64,000 nt of DNA from Schaalia sp. ZJ405 (GTDB lineage Bacteria > Actinomycetota > Actinomycetes > Actinomycetales > Actinomycetaceae): the NCBI RefSeq assembly GCF_011038885.2, contig NZ_CP064952.1:1984001-2048000 (forward strand), given 5' to 3'. The translations under genes were made by a program, and so were the position numbers. The notes beneath the pieces were generated by a model. The model saw nothing but the letters and a program-made list of their open reading frames with translations, did no database searches and was not told where the DNA came from. Shown here in pieces: positions 47,848 to 57,956 of the stretch; the stretch's first letter is position 1, and the number at the start of each line of letters is the position of its first letter.

Positions 47848-49188
47848 TCAGCTGCGGTTAGCGTTCAGTTCCTCAGGCCACGTTGCGATATCACTGCGAT
47901 GGTGTTCTCCGTCGAAGTGAATAAGCGCAACACCTTCGTAGGCGGTGCGCCGCGCATCCTCGACACTCGAACCGCGCCCAACAACGTCGAGCACGCGACC
48001 TCCCGTGTTCACCAGGCGCACATCGGGCTCGAATCCACAGCACCCCGCGGCAACATCCGCGGGATCCGAAACGATGGTTTCTCCCGTTCCTGCGTGGATC
48101 ACGTGGACACCGGGAAGTGCCTCGGCCTGGGAAATCCCTGAAATTTCATGACCGGTGTCCGTTGGCCCTGGGTATCCACCGGACGCCATGACAACGGTGA
48201 CCGCCGCATCTGAACTCCACACGGGAGCAGGAAGTGAGTCGAGGGCTCCCGTTGCCGCGGCGTACAGCAGCTCACCCAGAGGTGAGTCCAAGCGTTCGAG
48301 GACGACCTGAGTTTCCGGATCGCCGAAACGGACATTGAACTCAACGACGCGGATCCCACGCGATGTCATTGCGAGGCCGCAGTAGAGAAGCCCCACGAAG
48401 GGTGTCCCACGCTGCGCCATGCGGTCGACCGTTGGCTGAGCAACCGTGCGCACAATCTCATCGACAGCGTCCTCGCGCAGCCACGGCAGCGGTGAATATG
48501 CGCCCATGCCTCCCGTGTTCGGTCCCTCGTTGCCATCTGCGACGCGCTTGAAGTCCTGGGCGGGAACCAAAGGAACGACGTTCTGTCCGTCACTGAGACA
48601 GAAGAGAGACACTTCGGGACCGTCAAGGAATTCCTCAACAACCACTTTTCCACCCTCGCGCGTAAGACATGCCTGCGCGTGCGCGCGTGCCGTCTCACGA
48701 TCGGAGGACACAACAACTCCCTTGCCCGCGGCCAGAGCATCATCCTTGACAACAAAGGGGGCTGCGAAGTCATTGAATGCCGCGTCCACCTGGTCAAGAG
48801 TCGTGCATGTGTAGGCGCGCGCCGTCGCGACTCCGGCCTCGATCATGACGTCTTTCGCGAAGGATTTCGAGGCCTCAAGCTCAGCGGCGGCTTTCGTTGG
48901 ACCAAAAACAGGAATTCCGTGGGCGAGGACGGCATCGGCAACACCGGCGACAAGCGGGGCCTCCGGACCAACAACAACGAGGTCGACGTTCTCGCTCGTT
49001 GCACGGAACACGACGTCTTGAGGGTCAAGAGGGTTGAAAACAACGGACCGTCCCAGGGGTTCTAACCCGGGGTTACCCGCCTGAACAACAAGTTCAACGG
49101 GGTTCTGGTCGGTTGACGTACGTACGAGCGCTCGGGCGAGCGCGTGCTCGCGCCCCCCATTTCCTACGAGAAGGACCTTCACACCCAT
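47848..49188 (-). CDS. purD: Phosphoribosylamine-glycine ligase
   Basis: 446 residues, ATP-grasp enzyme that makes GAR. It has [16 protein letters not shown] at the start, [16 protein letters not shown], the ATP-grasp segment [43 protein letters not shown], and [20 protein letters not shown]. It is first in the purine run and is followed by purC after 47 bases. Confidence 0.97.
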   Translation of the reverse strand: MGVKVLLVGNGGREHALARALVRTSTDQNPVELVVQAGNPGLEPLGRSVVFNPLDPQDVVFRATSENVDLVVVGPEAPLVAGVADAVLAHGIPVFGPTKAAAELEASKSFAKDVMIEAGVATARAYTCTTLDQVDAAFNDFAAPFVVKDDALAAGKGVVVSSDRETARAHAQACLTREGGKVVVEEFLDGPEVSLFCLSDGQNVVPLVPAQDFKRVADGNEGPNTGGMGAYSPLPWLREDAVDEIVRTVAQPTVDRMAQRGTPFVGLLYCGLAMTSRGIRVVEFNVRFGDPETQVVLERLDSPLGELLYAAATGALDSLPAPVWSSDAAVTVVMASGGYPGPTDTGHEISGISQAEALPGVHVIHAGTGETIVSDPADVAAGCCGFEPDVRLVNTGGRVLDVVGRGSSVEDARRTAYEGVALIHFDGEHHRSDIATWPEELNANRS

Positions 49189-49501
49189 AGGCTACCTGTG
49201 GCTGGGGCCTCTCCGTGCCGCATGAGACACTTCCCGGCAGACGTCACATTTTATTGGGCACTGCCGACGGCTGTTTTTGCTCGAAAAGCGACGTTCGGCA
49301 TCACTGCGGCACACCGCGAAGGTAGGGCTATAGGCCCGAACGTATGCGACATGCGACGCAGCCCCCGATTCACAAGCAGAGGGCCTGTGGCCGGGTTTCC
49401 CCGGCCACAGGCCCTCTCAGGTGAAACACCTACCCCCTCACGCAGTTACTGTCACGCACATGATGCGCGGCCGCAACCAACAATGTGGGATCGGCAGTCT
49501 C
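49189..49501. other. Gap between purD promoter and pckG terminator
   Basis: 313 non-coding bases. The part near purD should hold the promoter of the purine genes; TAAAAT on the minus strand (around 49252) is a possible -10 box without a good -35. CGAACGT/ACGTTCG elements occur near 49290 and 49337. No riboswitch fold was recognised. The other end is the pckG terminator. Confidence 0.4.
49378..49417 (-). terminator. pckG terminator
   Basis: AGAGGGCCTGTGGCCGGG (49378-49395) pairs perfectly with CCCGGCCACAGGCCCTCT (49400-49417) around a 4-base loop. One of the strongest hairpins in the window. Confidence 0.85.
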
Positions 49502-51337
49502 TCAGGCGCGAGCAGCTTCGATGCGCTCGCGGAACTTCGCCAGCTGCTCGGTGATCGCTGCGGGCAGCTTGTCACCGAACTGCTTGAAGTATTCTTCGGT
49601 GTCGTCCATCTCGTTTGCCCAAGCGTCGGGGTCGATCGCGAAGAGCTTCGCCCACTTGGCTTCGTCGATGTCGAGGCCATCGAGGTTGAAGTCCTCGAAC
49701 TTCGGGTAACGACCGGTCACACCGTCGATCGCCTCAAGTTCGCCAGCTGCGCGGCGGACGATCCAGTCCAGGACGCGGGAGTTGTCGCCGTAACCCGGCC
49801 ACATGAACTTGCCGTCTTCGTCCTTGCGGAACCAGTTGACCTGGTAAACCTTCGGGAACTTCTCGCCGAGTTCTTCCTGCATCTGGAGCCAGTGACCCCA
49901 GTAGTCGGCCATGTTGTAGCCGCAGAACGGCAGCATGGCGAAGGGGTCGTGACGCAGCGAACCGGCCTTGACGTCGGTCGCAGCGGCGGTGACCTCGGAG
50001 GCAACCGAAGCACCAATGAAGACACCGTGAGCGGCTTCGTACTGCTCGGCAACGAGCGGAACGTTCGTTGCGCGGCGGCCACCGAAGAGGATCGCGTCAA
50101 CTGCAACGCCCTGAGGAGCTTCCCAGTCGGGGCAGATGATCGGGCACTGCTCAGCCGGAACGGTGAAGCGGCTGTTGGGGTGCGCAGCCTTCTCGCCGGA
50201 CTCGGGGGTCCAGTCGTTGCCGTGCCAGTCGATGAGGTGAGCGGGAGTTTCGCCGTCAATGCCTTCCCACCAGACGTCGCCGTCATCGGTCAGAGCAACG
50301 TTGGTGAAGATCGAGTTGGCACGCATGGTGTCCATAGCCATCGGGTTCGTATCGTAGGATGTGCCCGGTGCAACACCGAAGAAGCCTGCCTCGGGGTTGA
50401 TCGCGTAGAGACGGCCGTCGGGGCCGGGACGCATCCATGCGATATCGTCGCCCACGGTCTCGACCTTGTAGCCGGGGATCGTTGGCTGGAGCATCGCGAG
50501 GTTCGTCTTGCCACAGGCTGAGGGGAACGCAGCGGTCACGTGGAACTGCTGACCGGTCTCTTCGCGGGTCAGACGGAGGATGAGCATGTGCTCGGCCATC
50601 CAGCCGTCGCGGCGAGCCATCGTCGAGGCGATACGCAGCGCGTAGCACTTCTTTCCAAGCAGCGCGTTGCCGCCGTAGCCGGAGCCGAAGGACCAAATCT
50701 CATTGGTCTCGGGGAAGTGGGTGATGTACTTCTCGTCGTTGCAGGGCCAGTTGTCATCAACGGCGCCATCAACGAGCGGAACACCCACGGAGTGAACGGC
50801 GGGAACCCACGGCTTGCCTTCGGCAATGAGATCCATCGCCTTTTGACCCATGCGGGTCATGATGCGCATGTTGCACACAACGTAGGGGGAGTCGGAGATT
50901 TCAATGCCGAGCTGGGAGATCGGACCACCGAGGGGACCCATCGAGAAGGGGATGACGTACATCGTGCGACCAGCCATCGCACCGGTGAACTTCTCCTTGA
51001 GGATGCCCTTCATTTCCTTCGGGTCAGCCCAGTGGTTCGTGGGGCCTGCGTCCTCTTCCTTTTCGGAGCAGATGAAGGTACGGGACTCAACACGAGCAAC
51101 GTCGGACGGCTTAGAGCGGGCGAGGAAGGAGTTCGGGCGCTTCTCCTCGTTGAGCTTGGTGAACATCCCGTTCTCAACCATGAGCGAGGTGAGACGTTCC
51201 CACTCTTCCTGCGACCCATCGGAGAACTCAATGGCGTCAGGCGTCGTCAACGCGGCGATCTCAGCGACCCACTGAATCACATCTTCGGGAGCGTTTGACG
51301 GAGCGGCTGCGCGCACATCCTGTTCAGTCACGGACAT
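49502..51337 (-). CDS. pckG: Phosphoenolpyruvate carboxykinase (GTP)
   Basis: 611 residues from ATG 51337 with AGGAGG upstream. It converts oxaloacetate to PEP with GTP for gluconeogenesis, or runs in reverse as an anaplerotic step. The kinase loop is [13 protein letters not shown], with [20 protein letters not shown] before it and [31 protein letters not shown] (in pieces) after it. [11 protein letters not shown] and the long helical end are typical. An inverted repeat CAAAGG-N11-CCTTTG (51362-51384) lies in its leader. Confidence 0.97.
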   Translation of the reverse strand: MSVTEQDVRAAAPSNAPEDVIQWVAEIAALTTPDAIEFSDGSQEEWERLTSLMVENGMFTKLNEEKRPNSFLARSKPSDVARVESRTFICSEKEEDAGPTNHWADPKEMKGILKEKFTGAMAGRTMYVIPFSMGPLGGPISQLGIEISDSPYVVCNMRIMTRMGQKAMDLIAEGKPWVPAVHSVGVPLVDGAVDDNWPCNDEKYITHFPETNEIWSFGSGYGGNALLGKKCYALRIASTMARRDGWMAEHMLILRLTREETGQQFHVTAAFPSACGKTNLAMLQPTIPGYKVETVGDDIAWMRPGPDGRLYAINPEAGFFGVAPGTSYDTNPMAMDTMRANSIFTNVALTDDGDVWWEGIDGETPAHLIDWHGNDWTPESGEKAAHPNSRFTVPAEQCPIICPDWEAPQGVAVDAILFGGRRATNVPLVAEQYEAAHGVFIGASVASEVTAAATDVKAGSLRHDPFAMLPFCGYNMADYWGHWLQMQEELGEKFPKVYQVNWFRKDEDGKFMWPGYGDNSRVLDWIVRRAAGELEAIDGVTGRYPKFEDFNLDGLDIDEAKWAKLFAIDPDAWANEMDDTEEYFKQFGDKLPAAITEQLAKFRERIEAARA

Positions 51338-51758
51338 TTTGCCTCCTGAGGCACTCGGGATCAAAGGACGCGGATGCGCCTTTGAGGTACGTCTCAATCA
51401 TCCCTGATTTTGCGTCAAAATGCGCGGGCGATTAGTCCCAAGTTCATTCATACCCAAGGAATACGCACAAATGACCACTCATCCAAAACCCGTATTCACA
51501 TGCGTCAACGTCACTTCTCACCCACCGCCCCGGTCACTACCAGCTCAGAACACCGCAAGTGGGACAGACATCACATATCCGGATTCTGAAATTCATCGGT
51601 GGACATTCGGCGCACATTCTTGGGTCCAACGCACACCTCGCCGCAGTGATTCACTCCGAAGATTCTTTCTGAGACCAACAGGGAACGAAAAGTGATCTAC
51701 TCTGTCCTTGCGGCTGGTGAACAGCCGGCTGGACCACTGAATTCATCGGAGGATATCC
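51338..51758. other. Divergent promoter region between pckG and the phosphate transport pair
   Basis: 421 bases without a convincing gene. It contains the CAAAGG-N11-CCTTTG inverted repeat (51362-51384) close to pckG, an AT-rich centre, 11-base-spaced ACATTC direct repeats (51603 and 51614) that faintly resemble Pho boxes, and the word AATTCATCGG twice (near 51590 and 51740), the second running into the ribosome site of the DUF47 gene. A CGGCT/AGCCG stem lies near 51712-51728. Confidence 0.4.
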
Positions 51759-52388
51759 GTGCGCTTGAAAAAGTCTGAAGGCCCATCGTTCTTTGATCTA
51801 TTCTCGCAGCAGGCAGCCAACCTTGTAACTGGCTCCGCGCAGCTCGCCTCACTTCTTAACGCATCCCCAACCGAACGGGTTGCCATTCGCGATCAGCTTC
51901 ACGAAGTCGAACACTCCGGCGACGACATCAACCACACCATCATCCGAAGGATCAACGCATCCTTTGTCACGCCCTTCGACCGCGAAGACCTCAACCGCCT
52001 CGCATCGAACCTCGACGACTGCATGGATCACATCGACGAAGCCGGCGACCTCCTCGTTGTCTACGGAATCGGCGAAATCCCCAGTGCCGTCTCATCGCTG
52101 CTGTCCGAACAGGTGGCCATCATTGCTCGATGCGCTGACCAGACGGCCCAAAATATGCCCAAACTCAAGTCGCCGCTCGATATGCGCGATTTCTGGATTG
52201 AGATCAACCGCCTCGAAAACGAGGGCGACCTTGCCTACCGGCGCACCCTGACCGCGCTCTTCGACTCGGGCCTGGACCCGGTGACAATTATTAAATTCAA
52301 GGACATCATCGAGGTGCTGGAAAAGGCAACGGATGCCTTCGAGGATCTCGCCAACGGAATTGAGACCATCGCGCTGAAGGAGTCCTGA
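51759..52388 (+). CDS. DUF47 (PhoU-like) accessory protein of the Pit transporter
   Basis: 209 residues, all-helical, from GTG 51759 with CGGAGGA upstream. The pattern FFDLFSQQAANLVTGSAQLA, VEHSGDDINHTIIRRINASFVTPFDREDLNRLA (in pieces), and DIIEVLEKATDAFEDLANGIETIAL is that of the DUF47/PhoU-like family, which is nearly always paired with PitA and modulates its activity. Its stop is 3 bases before pit. Confidence 0.93.
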   Translation: MRLKKSEGPSFFDLFSQQAANLVTGSAQLASLLNASPTERVAIRDQLHEVEHSGDDINHTIIRRINASFVTPFDREDLNRLASNLDDCMDHIDEAGDLLVVYGIGEIPSAVSSLLSEQVAIIARCADQTAQNMPKLKSPLDMRDFWIEINRLENEGDLAYRRTLTALFDSGLDPVTIIKFKDIIEVLEKATDAFEDLANGIETIALKES

Positions 52389-52391
52389 GCC

Positions 52392-53456
52392 GTGGATCTC
52401 AACCTGATCCTCGTTGTCCTCGTCATCGTTATTGCCCTGGGCTTCGACTACACCAACGGTTTTCACGACGCGGCGAACGCCATCGCAACATCGGTGTCGA
52501 CGCGTGCTCTGACCCCGCGAGCCGCCCTGCTCATGGCCGCGATCATGAACGTCATCGGTGCTCTTCTGGGAACGGAAGTCGCCAAAACCATCGGCGAAGG
52601 CATTATCGACATCGCCCAGTATTCCGAATCCACCGTGACGAGCGTCCAACGCGAAGGCCTCGTCATCGTCCTCGCCGCTCTTGTGGGTGCGGTCGTGTGG
52701 AACCTCATTACCTGGTGGTTTGGGCTGCCGTCGTCCTCGTCTCACGCACTCATCGGTGGCCTCGTGGGAGCGGGTTTGGCCTCGGCAACAACCGTCAAAT
52801 GGGCCGGCATCCTCGAATCCGTCATCATCCCGATGTTCGTTTCACCATTCATTGGTTTCTTCCTCGGTTTCGTCCTCATGAAAATCCTCATGTGGGCGCT
52901 ACGCAGACTTCCCTACCATCGAACGATGCGAAAATTCCGTATTCTCCAGACAATTTCTGCGGCAGCAATGGCTTTGGGCCACGGCCTCCAGGACGCCCAG
53001 AAAACAATGGGGGTAATCGTCATGGCCCTCGTTGCCGGTGGCTACGGTGAACATCATCAGATTTTCGACCCGGTCACCGGAGACCTCACGATCCCCCTGT
53101 GGGTGAAAATCGCCGCGGCAGGCGCAATTTCGCTGGGGACCTATTCGGGTGGCTGGCGCATCATGCGCACCCTGGGACGCAAAATCATTGATCTTGATCC
53201 CGCGCGTGGTTTCGTTGCCGAATCGGTGTCCGCAGCCGTTCTTTACCTGTCTGCTTTCGCTCTTCACGCCCCTATTTCAACAACCCACACGATCACATCA
53301 GCGATCCTCGGTGTGGGGGCGACAAAGAGATTCTCCGCGGTTCGCTGGGGGGTTGCCGGCAACATCGTTGGCGCGTGGTTCCTCACATTGCCCGCGGCGG
53401 CAGGGGTTGCGGCTGTTTTCTTCTGGCTCATTCACTGGGTAGTTGTCGCCCTCTAG
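52392..53456 (+). CDS. pit: Inorganic phosphate transporter, Pit family
   Basis: 354 residues, about ten membrane helices, from a GTG start. It is a low-affinity, cation- or metal-phosphate-coupled phosphate carrier. The family duplicate signatures are FDYTNGFHDAANAIATSVSTRAL (N-terminal) and AMALGHGLQDAQKTMGVI (middle), with LPSSSSHALIGGLVGAG and the C-terminal APISTTHTITSAILGVGATK. The SSSSH codons overlap a repeat copy (52732). Confidence 0.95.
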   Translation: MDLNLILVVLVIVIALGFDYTNGFHDAANAIATSVSTRALTPRAALLMAAIMNVIGALLGTEVAKTIGEGIIDIAQYSESTVTSVQREGLVIVLAALVGAVVWNLITWWFGLPSSSSHALIGGLVGAGLASATTVKWAGILESVIIPMFVSPFIGFFLGFVLMKILMWALRRLPYHRTMRKFRILQTISAAAMALGHGLQDAQKTMGVIVMALVAGGYGEHHQIFDPVTGDLTIPLWVKIAAAGAISLGTYSGGWRIMRTLGRKIIDLDPARGFVAESVSAAVLYLSAFALHAPISTTHTITSAILGVGATKRFSAVRWGVAGNIVGAWFLTLPAAAGVAAVFFWLIHWVVVAL

Positions 53457-53472
53457 CGGGCATACTAGGGTC

Positions 53473-53985
53473 ATGCTTTCCGTGTGTCACAGTGAATCCT
53501 CCCCCGCGTCGTCCTCGTCCCCATCATTGACGAGGACGAGCGCGCCTTCTCCTCGCCGACGCCTTAGTGTGGCGGGAGTACTTCTCCTTGCGGGAGCGGC
53601 GCTGACGCTTGCGGGGTGCTCGTTTTCATCGGTGATGAAGCTCTCCGCGGGTGACTGCATTGAACTTCCCCAAGACTCAACCGCGGTGACCGTTGACGTG
53701 CGTTCGTGCACGTCGGATCACAATGCTGAGGTGTCGAAGATTGTGTCGGTCAAGGATGACGGGGAGTTCCCGGGGGATGCGGTGCTCAATGAGCGCGCGG
53801 AAAAAGAGTGCGTTGATTCTTTCGAGGACTACGTTGGCACCCCGTACGTGACATCGGCTCTGGATGTGACGTGGCTGATTCCGACAAAGAACTCGTGGGA
53901 GCAGAATGACCGTTCCATTGTGTGTCTCGTTCATGCGATGGATCGTTCTGCGCTGACGCAGTCGGTGAAGGATTCGCAGCTCTAG
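53473..53985 (+). CDS. Septum-formation-family lipoprotein
   Basis: 170 residues from ATG 53473, 16 bases after pit. An S/P/R-rich head (SSPASSSSPSLTRTSAPSP) is coded by two repeat copies in opposite orientation (53510, 53530). Then follow a hydrophobic signal and lipobox LTLAGC. The outer domain has KLSAGDCIELP, VDVRSCTSDHNAEVSKIV, EKECVDSFEDYVG and DRSIVCLVHAMD, the pattern of a four-cysteine domain annotated as septum formation in actinobacteria. Role unknown. Confidence 0.8.
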   Translation: MLSVCHSESSPASSSSPSLTRTSAPSPRRRLSVAGVLLLAGAALTLAGCSFSSVMKLSAGDCIELPQDSTAVTVDVRSCTSDHNAEVSKIVSVKDDGEFPGDAVLNERAEKECVDSFEDYVGTPYVTSALDVTWLIPTKNSWEQNDRSIVCLVHAMDRSALTQSVKDSQL

Positions 53986-54000
53986 GACGAGACCAACGAT

Positions 54001-54047
54001 CAACGCGGGGAGGGAGCGAAGAACACAGGCGCTCCCTCCCCGTGTTG
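54001..54047 (+). terminator. Terminator after the lipoprotein gene
   Basis: CAACGCGGGGAGGGAGCG (54001-54018) pairs with CGCTCCCTCCCCGTGTTG (54030-54047), with one weak pair and an 11-base loop. Confidence 0.8.
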
Positions 54048-54129
54048 CGTGTGCGTGGGGACGATCTCGCATGTTTACGCAGCCGCCAGGTGTGTGGCGC
54101 TTTGGCGCGTGGACGTGCAGATTCGCCCT

Positions 54130-54138
54130 CGTCCTCGT
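54130..54138 (-). repeat. Dispersed word CGTCCTCGT, intergenic copy
   Basis: CCCTCGTCCTCGTCCC, a few bases beyond the stop of the Nudix-phosphatase gene. Confidence 0.75.
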
Positions 54139-54141
54139 CCC

Positions 54142-55203
54142 TTAGAACCCGAGGACATCCTTCGTTCGCGTGCCGTGGCGCTCAACGGCGAGAACGCGAG
54201 GCTCTCCCTGTGTCAACGCAACGTGAACAACGAGGACCTGAGCTGTACGCAGCCACGGACTTGAGCGAGGAAAGTGCGCATGTATGGACGCGGGAGCAGC
54301 GTCAATAAGCGGAGCGAGGCACACGGGGATCGTCGGACGATGAACGCAGATGACTGACGGCACGTGATGCGCAGTGAGCATCGACGCAATGAAATCGCGA
54401 GCATCATCGGGACGGGAATCAACCGCCCATTCGGTGAGCGCAGGAACCTCCGTGACCGAAAGCCCGGCGACACCGGCCCACGGAGCAAGAGTCTGAGCGC
54501 AGCGCTGCCACGGCGACGAATACGCTTTCTCGATGCCGAACGCGGAGAGAATATCCACCAGGTCAAACGCCTGGCGAACTCCCAGACGACTCAGCGGACG
54601 GCTCGCCTCATCACCCAGCCAGCTCTGGCGCGACTCAGCCTTCGCATGACGAGCGAGCATGAGAGTGCTCGTCACCAGAGTGCCGTCCTGCGCACGACTG
54701 AGCAGCTCCGACAGGAGCCGACGGTCCCCGCGCCGAGTAAGCAAACTCTCGGCCTTACGCGGGGATGCCCAACGGTTCGTGTCAATTTCCGAGGACGGAG
54801 CCCGGTGCACCGGGACTCGGGTTCTTCGCGGCGCCCCACCCGAATCCGATGGATCCTCCGGCATGAGGGTTCCCACCCAATACAGGACTTCTTTGGTCTG
54901 CCCCGATCCCAGGCGATAGCGCTGAGTTGTCAGCGGGGCTCCGAGGATCACGGGCAGGCCCGTCTCCTCTTCGACTTCCCGCACAGCAGCCGAAGTAATC
55001 GGCTCGTTAAGTTCAGCTTTCCCTTTGGGCCACGACCAGTCCTTGTACTTGGGACGGTGGACCATGAGAACTTCGATATCGCGCGGATCAATGACCTCAC
55101 CGGGACGGGCAACACGCTGACGATCAACGAAACGCCACACCACTGCTCCGGCGGCGCGCACAAGGCGCGACGGAACGGGCGAGGGGCGAAGCATTCGAGG
55201 CAC
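54142..55203 (-). CDS. Nudix hydrolase fused to histidine phosphatase (MutT1-like)
   Basis: 353 residues with two domains. The N-terminal Nudix box (about 61-83) has GKAELNEPITSAAVREV followed by EEETGLP. The C-terminal histidine-phosphatase domain starts at LARHAKAE (about residue 184), with SSPWQRCAQTL and the catalytic H in VICVHRPTIP. This is the layout of mycobacterial MutT1, which destroys 8-oxo-dGTP and diadenosine polyphosphates. The third conserved H segment is HVPSVICVHR. ATG 55194 is an alternative start. It is 121 bases after ppk on the same strand, as is common for this pair in actinobacteria. Confidence 0.9.
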   Translation of the reverse strand: MPRMLRPSPVPSRLVRAAGAVVWRFVDRQRVARPGEVIDPRDIEVLMVHRPKYKDWSWPKGKAELNEPITSAAVREVEEETGLPVILGAPLTTQRYRLGSGQTKEVLYWVGTLMPEDPSDSGGAPRRTRVPVHRAPSSEIDTNRWASPRKAESLLTRRGDRRLLSELLSRAQDGTLVTSTLMLARHAKAESRQSWLGDEASRPLSRLGVRQAFDLVDILSAFGIEKAYSSPWQRCAQTLAPWAGVAGLSVTEVPALTEWAVDSRPDDARDFIASMLTAHHVPSVICVHRPTIPVCLAPLIDAAPASIHAHFPRSSPWLRTAQVLVVHVALTQGEPRVLAVERHGTRTKDVLGF

Positions 55204-55324
55204 CCTCTAAGCCTACCGGCCAAAGGCCATCTCGACTCATCAACCGTCCACCGGCTCACTCGCATCTCTTCTCAAAGGCCGCGCGTCGCCCTCGTTAATG
55301 ACAACGACCCGTGACGTGAGTGAT

Positions 55325-57763
55325 CTACTCAGCGGAACGGCCAATAACGCGAGACGATGCCTCCTTCATGAGCTGAGTCTGAATGTCGTGGAGCGCAGTA
55401 CCATTCTTGCCGTACTGTCGACGCTTCCACGTGCCATCCTTACGCAGCGCCCACGACGTTGTTGCCGGTGAAACCCCCGTTCGCACGAGGTTTGCAAGGT
55501 AGGAGATGTGCTCGGGATCGGCGATGCGCACAAGAGCCTCAACGCGACGATCAAGATTGCGATGCATCAGGTCGGCAGACCCGATCCACACTTCTTCCTC
55601 ACCGCGCGGCCCGAAAGCATAGATCCGAGAATGTTCAAGGAAACGCCCCAGGATCGAACGAACACGAATGTTGTCCGACAGGCCCGCAACCCCGGCGCGG
55701 ATCGCGCAGATCCCCCGGACCTCAACATCAACACGCACCCCCGCTTGGGATGCGCGGTACAGGGCATCGATGACGGCCTCATCAACCACGGAATTCACTT
55801 TGATTCCGATCCACGCACCCAGCCCGGCTTTCTGGCGTTCGATCTGTCCGTTGATGCGCTCAATCAGGCCATCACGGATCGACAGCGGAGCCACCAGGAG
55901 CCTGTGGAAGGTTGACCTGGGCGCATAGCCGGACAGCTGATTAAACAGGCGCGTGAGATCTTGAGCAACATCGCGATCGCAGGTCAGCAACCCAAGATCT
56001 TCGTATCCGCGAGCAGTCTTGGGATGGTAGTTGCCCGTACCGACGTGGCAGTAGCGCCGAAGCCCGTCAGCTTCCTGACGAACAACAAGCGAGAGCTTGC
56101 AGTGAGTTTTCAACCCAACCATGCCGTAGACAACGTGAACGCCCGCGCGTTCAAGTTTGCGCGCCCACCCGATATTCGCCTCCTCATCGAAACGCGCCTT
56201 GATTTCAACGATGGCGACAACCTGTTTGCCAGATTGAGCCGCCTCGATGAGTGCCGAAACAATCGGAGAATCCCCGGATGTTCGATAGAGAGTCTGCTTC
56301 ATCGCCAGAACGCTCGGGTCGCGCGCTGCCTGCGTGATGAAGGCCTGCACCGAGGTTGCAAACGAGTCGTAGGGATGATGAACGAGGACGTCGTGGGAGC
56401 GGATCGAGGCGAAAATATCGGATGCGCGCGCCGACTCAAACTCTGCCAGGCCCGCAGCGGTGACGGGCACATACTTCGGATATTTGAGGTCGGTGAGTTC
56501 TAGGTCGTGGAGTTCATTGCAGAGCGTGAGGTCAAGGGGAGCGGGCAAGCTAATGACATCCGCGTGCGAAATCTCCAGCTTTTCCACGAGGAACTCACGC
56601 ACGAAGGGAGAAATGGTGTCTTCAACTTCGAGGCGCACAACGGGCCCGAACTTCCGGCGAAGGAGTTCTTCCTCCATCGCGGTCAGAAGGTTTTCGGCGT
56701 CGTCCTCTTCCACCTCGACGTCCTCGTTACGCGTCACCCTGAAGGAATGAGCTTCGACGATCTCAACGCCGGGGAAGAGATGCTCCAGGTGCGCACGAAC
56801 CACATCTTCAAGGGTGACGAAAGTTGCGCCCTGCTCCGTGTCGATGTAGTCCTCGGGAACCCCGCCACCGGCTACGGAATCAACGTTAATCAGGCGAGGA
56901 AGCGAGGGCGGAACCTTGACGCGAGCAAAATGTAATTTCCCGTTCAACGGGTTGCGGACAACGACCGCGAGATTGAGCGACAGTCCTGAAATGTAGGGAA
57001 ACGGGTGCGACGGATCAACAGCTAAGGGCGTGAGCACGGGGAAAATTTGGCGCCGGAAGTAGCGCGTAAGCACCGACTTGTGTTCCTCGCCGAGACTATC
57101 CCAGCGGGTCAGGTGAATACCCGCATCTGCGAGCGCCGGAAGAATCTCCGTCTGAAAGCTCTCCGCTTGACGTGTTGTGAGCTCGCGGGTGCGCGCCTGG
57201 ATTCCCTCAAGGACCTGTCGCGGTTCCAAACCGGAGGCGGATTTCTTCGCGATTCCCGCGGCAATTCGGCGTTTAAGGCCCGCGACGCGCACCATGTAGA
57301 ACTCGTCAAGGTTTGAGGAGAAAATCGCCGAAAACCACGCGCGTTCAAGCAGCGCAAGCTGGGTGTCCTCAGATTGCTCAAGGACCCGCTGGTTGAACGC
57401 CATCCACGAGATTTCTCGGTCCCCGAAGCGTCCCTTGGGCAGGGGTTTGTCCTCTCCGATCGGCTCGGACATGTCAACGCACGGGGTCAGTGGTGGTGTC
57501 TGAGGGAGACGTTCGTTGATGTCGTCGTCGTATTCGGAGTCCTCATGTTCCACGCCAACAAGTTCAGCTTGTTCGGCTCCGCGGACAAACATCTCCTCAG
57601 CACGTGCGCTCTGCATGGATTCGCTTTGCGCATACGGAGTCGCGTACGAGGACGAGGTTGCGTACGAGGACGAGGCCTGGCCCTCGGCCTCGTCAGGCAC
57701 CTGAAGTTCGGGGCCGGGCCACGATTCGTCGGGGGCGGAGAAGTGCTGTTCGTCGGTCGACAT
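55325..57763 (-). CDS. ppk: Polyphosphate kinase 1
   Basis: 812 residues. It makes inorganic polyphosphate from ATP. The core begins near residue 111 ([20 protein letters not shown]). Later marks: [78 protein letters not shown] with an active-site H, and [15 protein letters not shown]. The 110-residue N-terminal extension is acidic and low-complexity ([18 protein letters not shown]), made partly by two repeat copies (57646, 57664). RBS AAAGGGA. Confidence 0.96.
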   Translation of the reverse strand: MSTDEQHFSAPDESWPGPELQVPDEAEGQASSSYATSSSYATPYAQSESMQSARAEEMFVRGAEQAELVGVEHEDSEYDDDINERLPQTPPLTPCVDMSEPIGEDKPLPKGRFGDREISWMAFNQRVLEQSEDTQLALLERAWFSAIFSSNLDEFYMVRVAGLKRRIAAGIAKKSASGLEPRQVLEGIQARTRELTTRQAESFQTEILPALADAGIHLTRWDSLGEEHKSVLTRYFRRQIFPVLTPLAVDPSHPFPYISGLSLNLAVVVRNPLNGKLHFARVKVPPSLPRLINVDSVAGGGVPEDYIDTEQGATFVTLEDVVRAHLEHLFPGVEIVEAHSFRVTRNEDVEVEEDDAENLLTAMEEELLRRKFGPVVRLEVEDTISPFVREFLVEKLEISHADVISLPAPLDLTLCNELHDLELTDLKYPKYVPVTAAGLAEFESARASDIFASIRSHDVLVHHPYDSFATSVQAFITQAARDPSVLAMKQTLYRTSGDSPIVSALIEAAQSGKQVVAIVEIKARFDEEANIGWARKLERAGVHVVYGMVGLKTHCKLSLVVRQEADGLRRYCHVGTGNYHPKTARGYEDLGLLTCDRDVAQDLTRLFNQLSGYAPRSTFHRLLVAPLSIRDGLIERINGQIERQKAGLGAWIGIKVNSVVDEAVIDALYRASQAGVRVDVEVRGICAIRAGVAGLSDNIRVRSILGRFLEHSRIYAFGPRGEEEVWIGSADLMHRNLDRRVEALVRIADPEHISYLANLVRTGVSPATTSWALRKDGTWKRRQYGKNGTALHDIQTQLMKEASSRVIGRSAE

Positions 57764-57821
57764 GTGTTCCCTTTCAGGGTGAGGTCGTCATCGGGGTGTT
57801 CGTTCCCAGGCGAGCACTGAC

Positions 57822-57869
57822 GTTCCAGGACGGTCGCTGGAGTTCCAGGACGGTCGCTGGCGGTCCAGG
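57822..57869. repeat. 20-bp tandem repeat upstream of ppk
   Basis: Two units of GTTCCAGGACGGTCGCTGG plus one base (57822-57841 and 57842-57861), then a partial third (GGTCCAGG, 57862-57869). It lies 59 bases before the ppk start and could be a regulator-binding array or recent slippage. Confidence 0.8.
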
Positions 57870-57892
57870 GCGCCGAGGACGAGGACACCACC

Positions 57893-57920
57893 GATGACGG
57901 TCACATTTGTGACCATCATC
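57893..57920. promoter_or_regulatory. Long near-perfect palindrome upstream of ppk
   Basis: GATGACGGTCACA (57893-57905), TT, TGTGACCATCATC (57908-57920): 12 of 13 positions match. The core GGTCACATTTGTGACC is perfect. It is followed by no T run on the ppk strand, so an operator is more likely than a terminator. It is 130 bases before ppk and 37 bases after the end of the upstream gene. Confidence 0.6.
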
Positions 57921-57956
57921 GCAAATTTTTGAGCCCGATACGAGTATCACCGCTCA

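Noticed and set aside
49421..50521. 366-codon plus-strand open frame inside pckG
   Set aside because: Antisense shadow of a clearly conserved enzyme gene; it starts inside the pckG terminator area.
51420..51695. 91-codon open frame between pckG and the DUF47 gene
   Set aside because: No ribosome site, odd proline/histidine composition, and it lies in what looks like a divergent promoter region.
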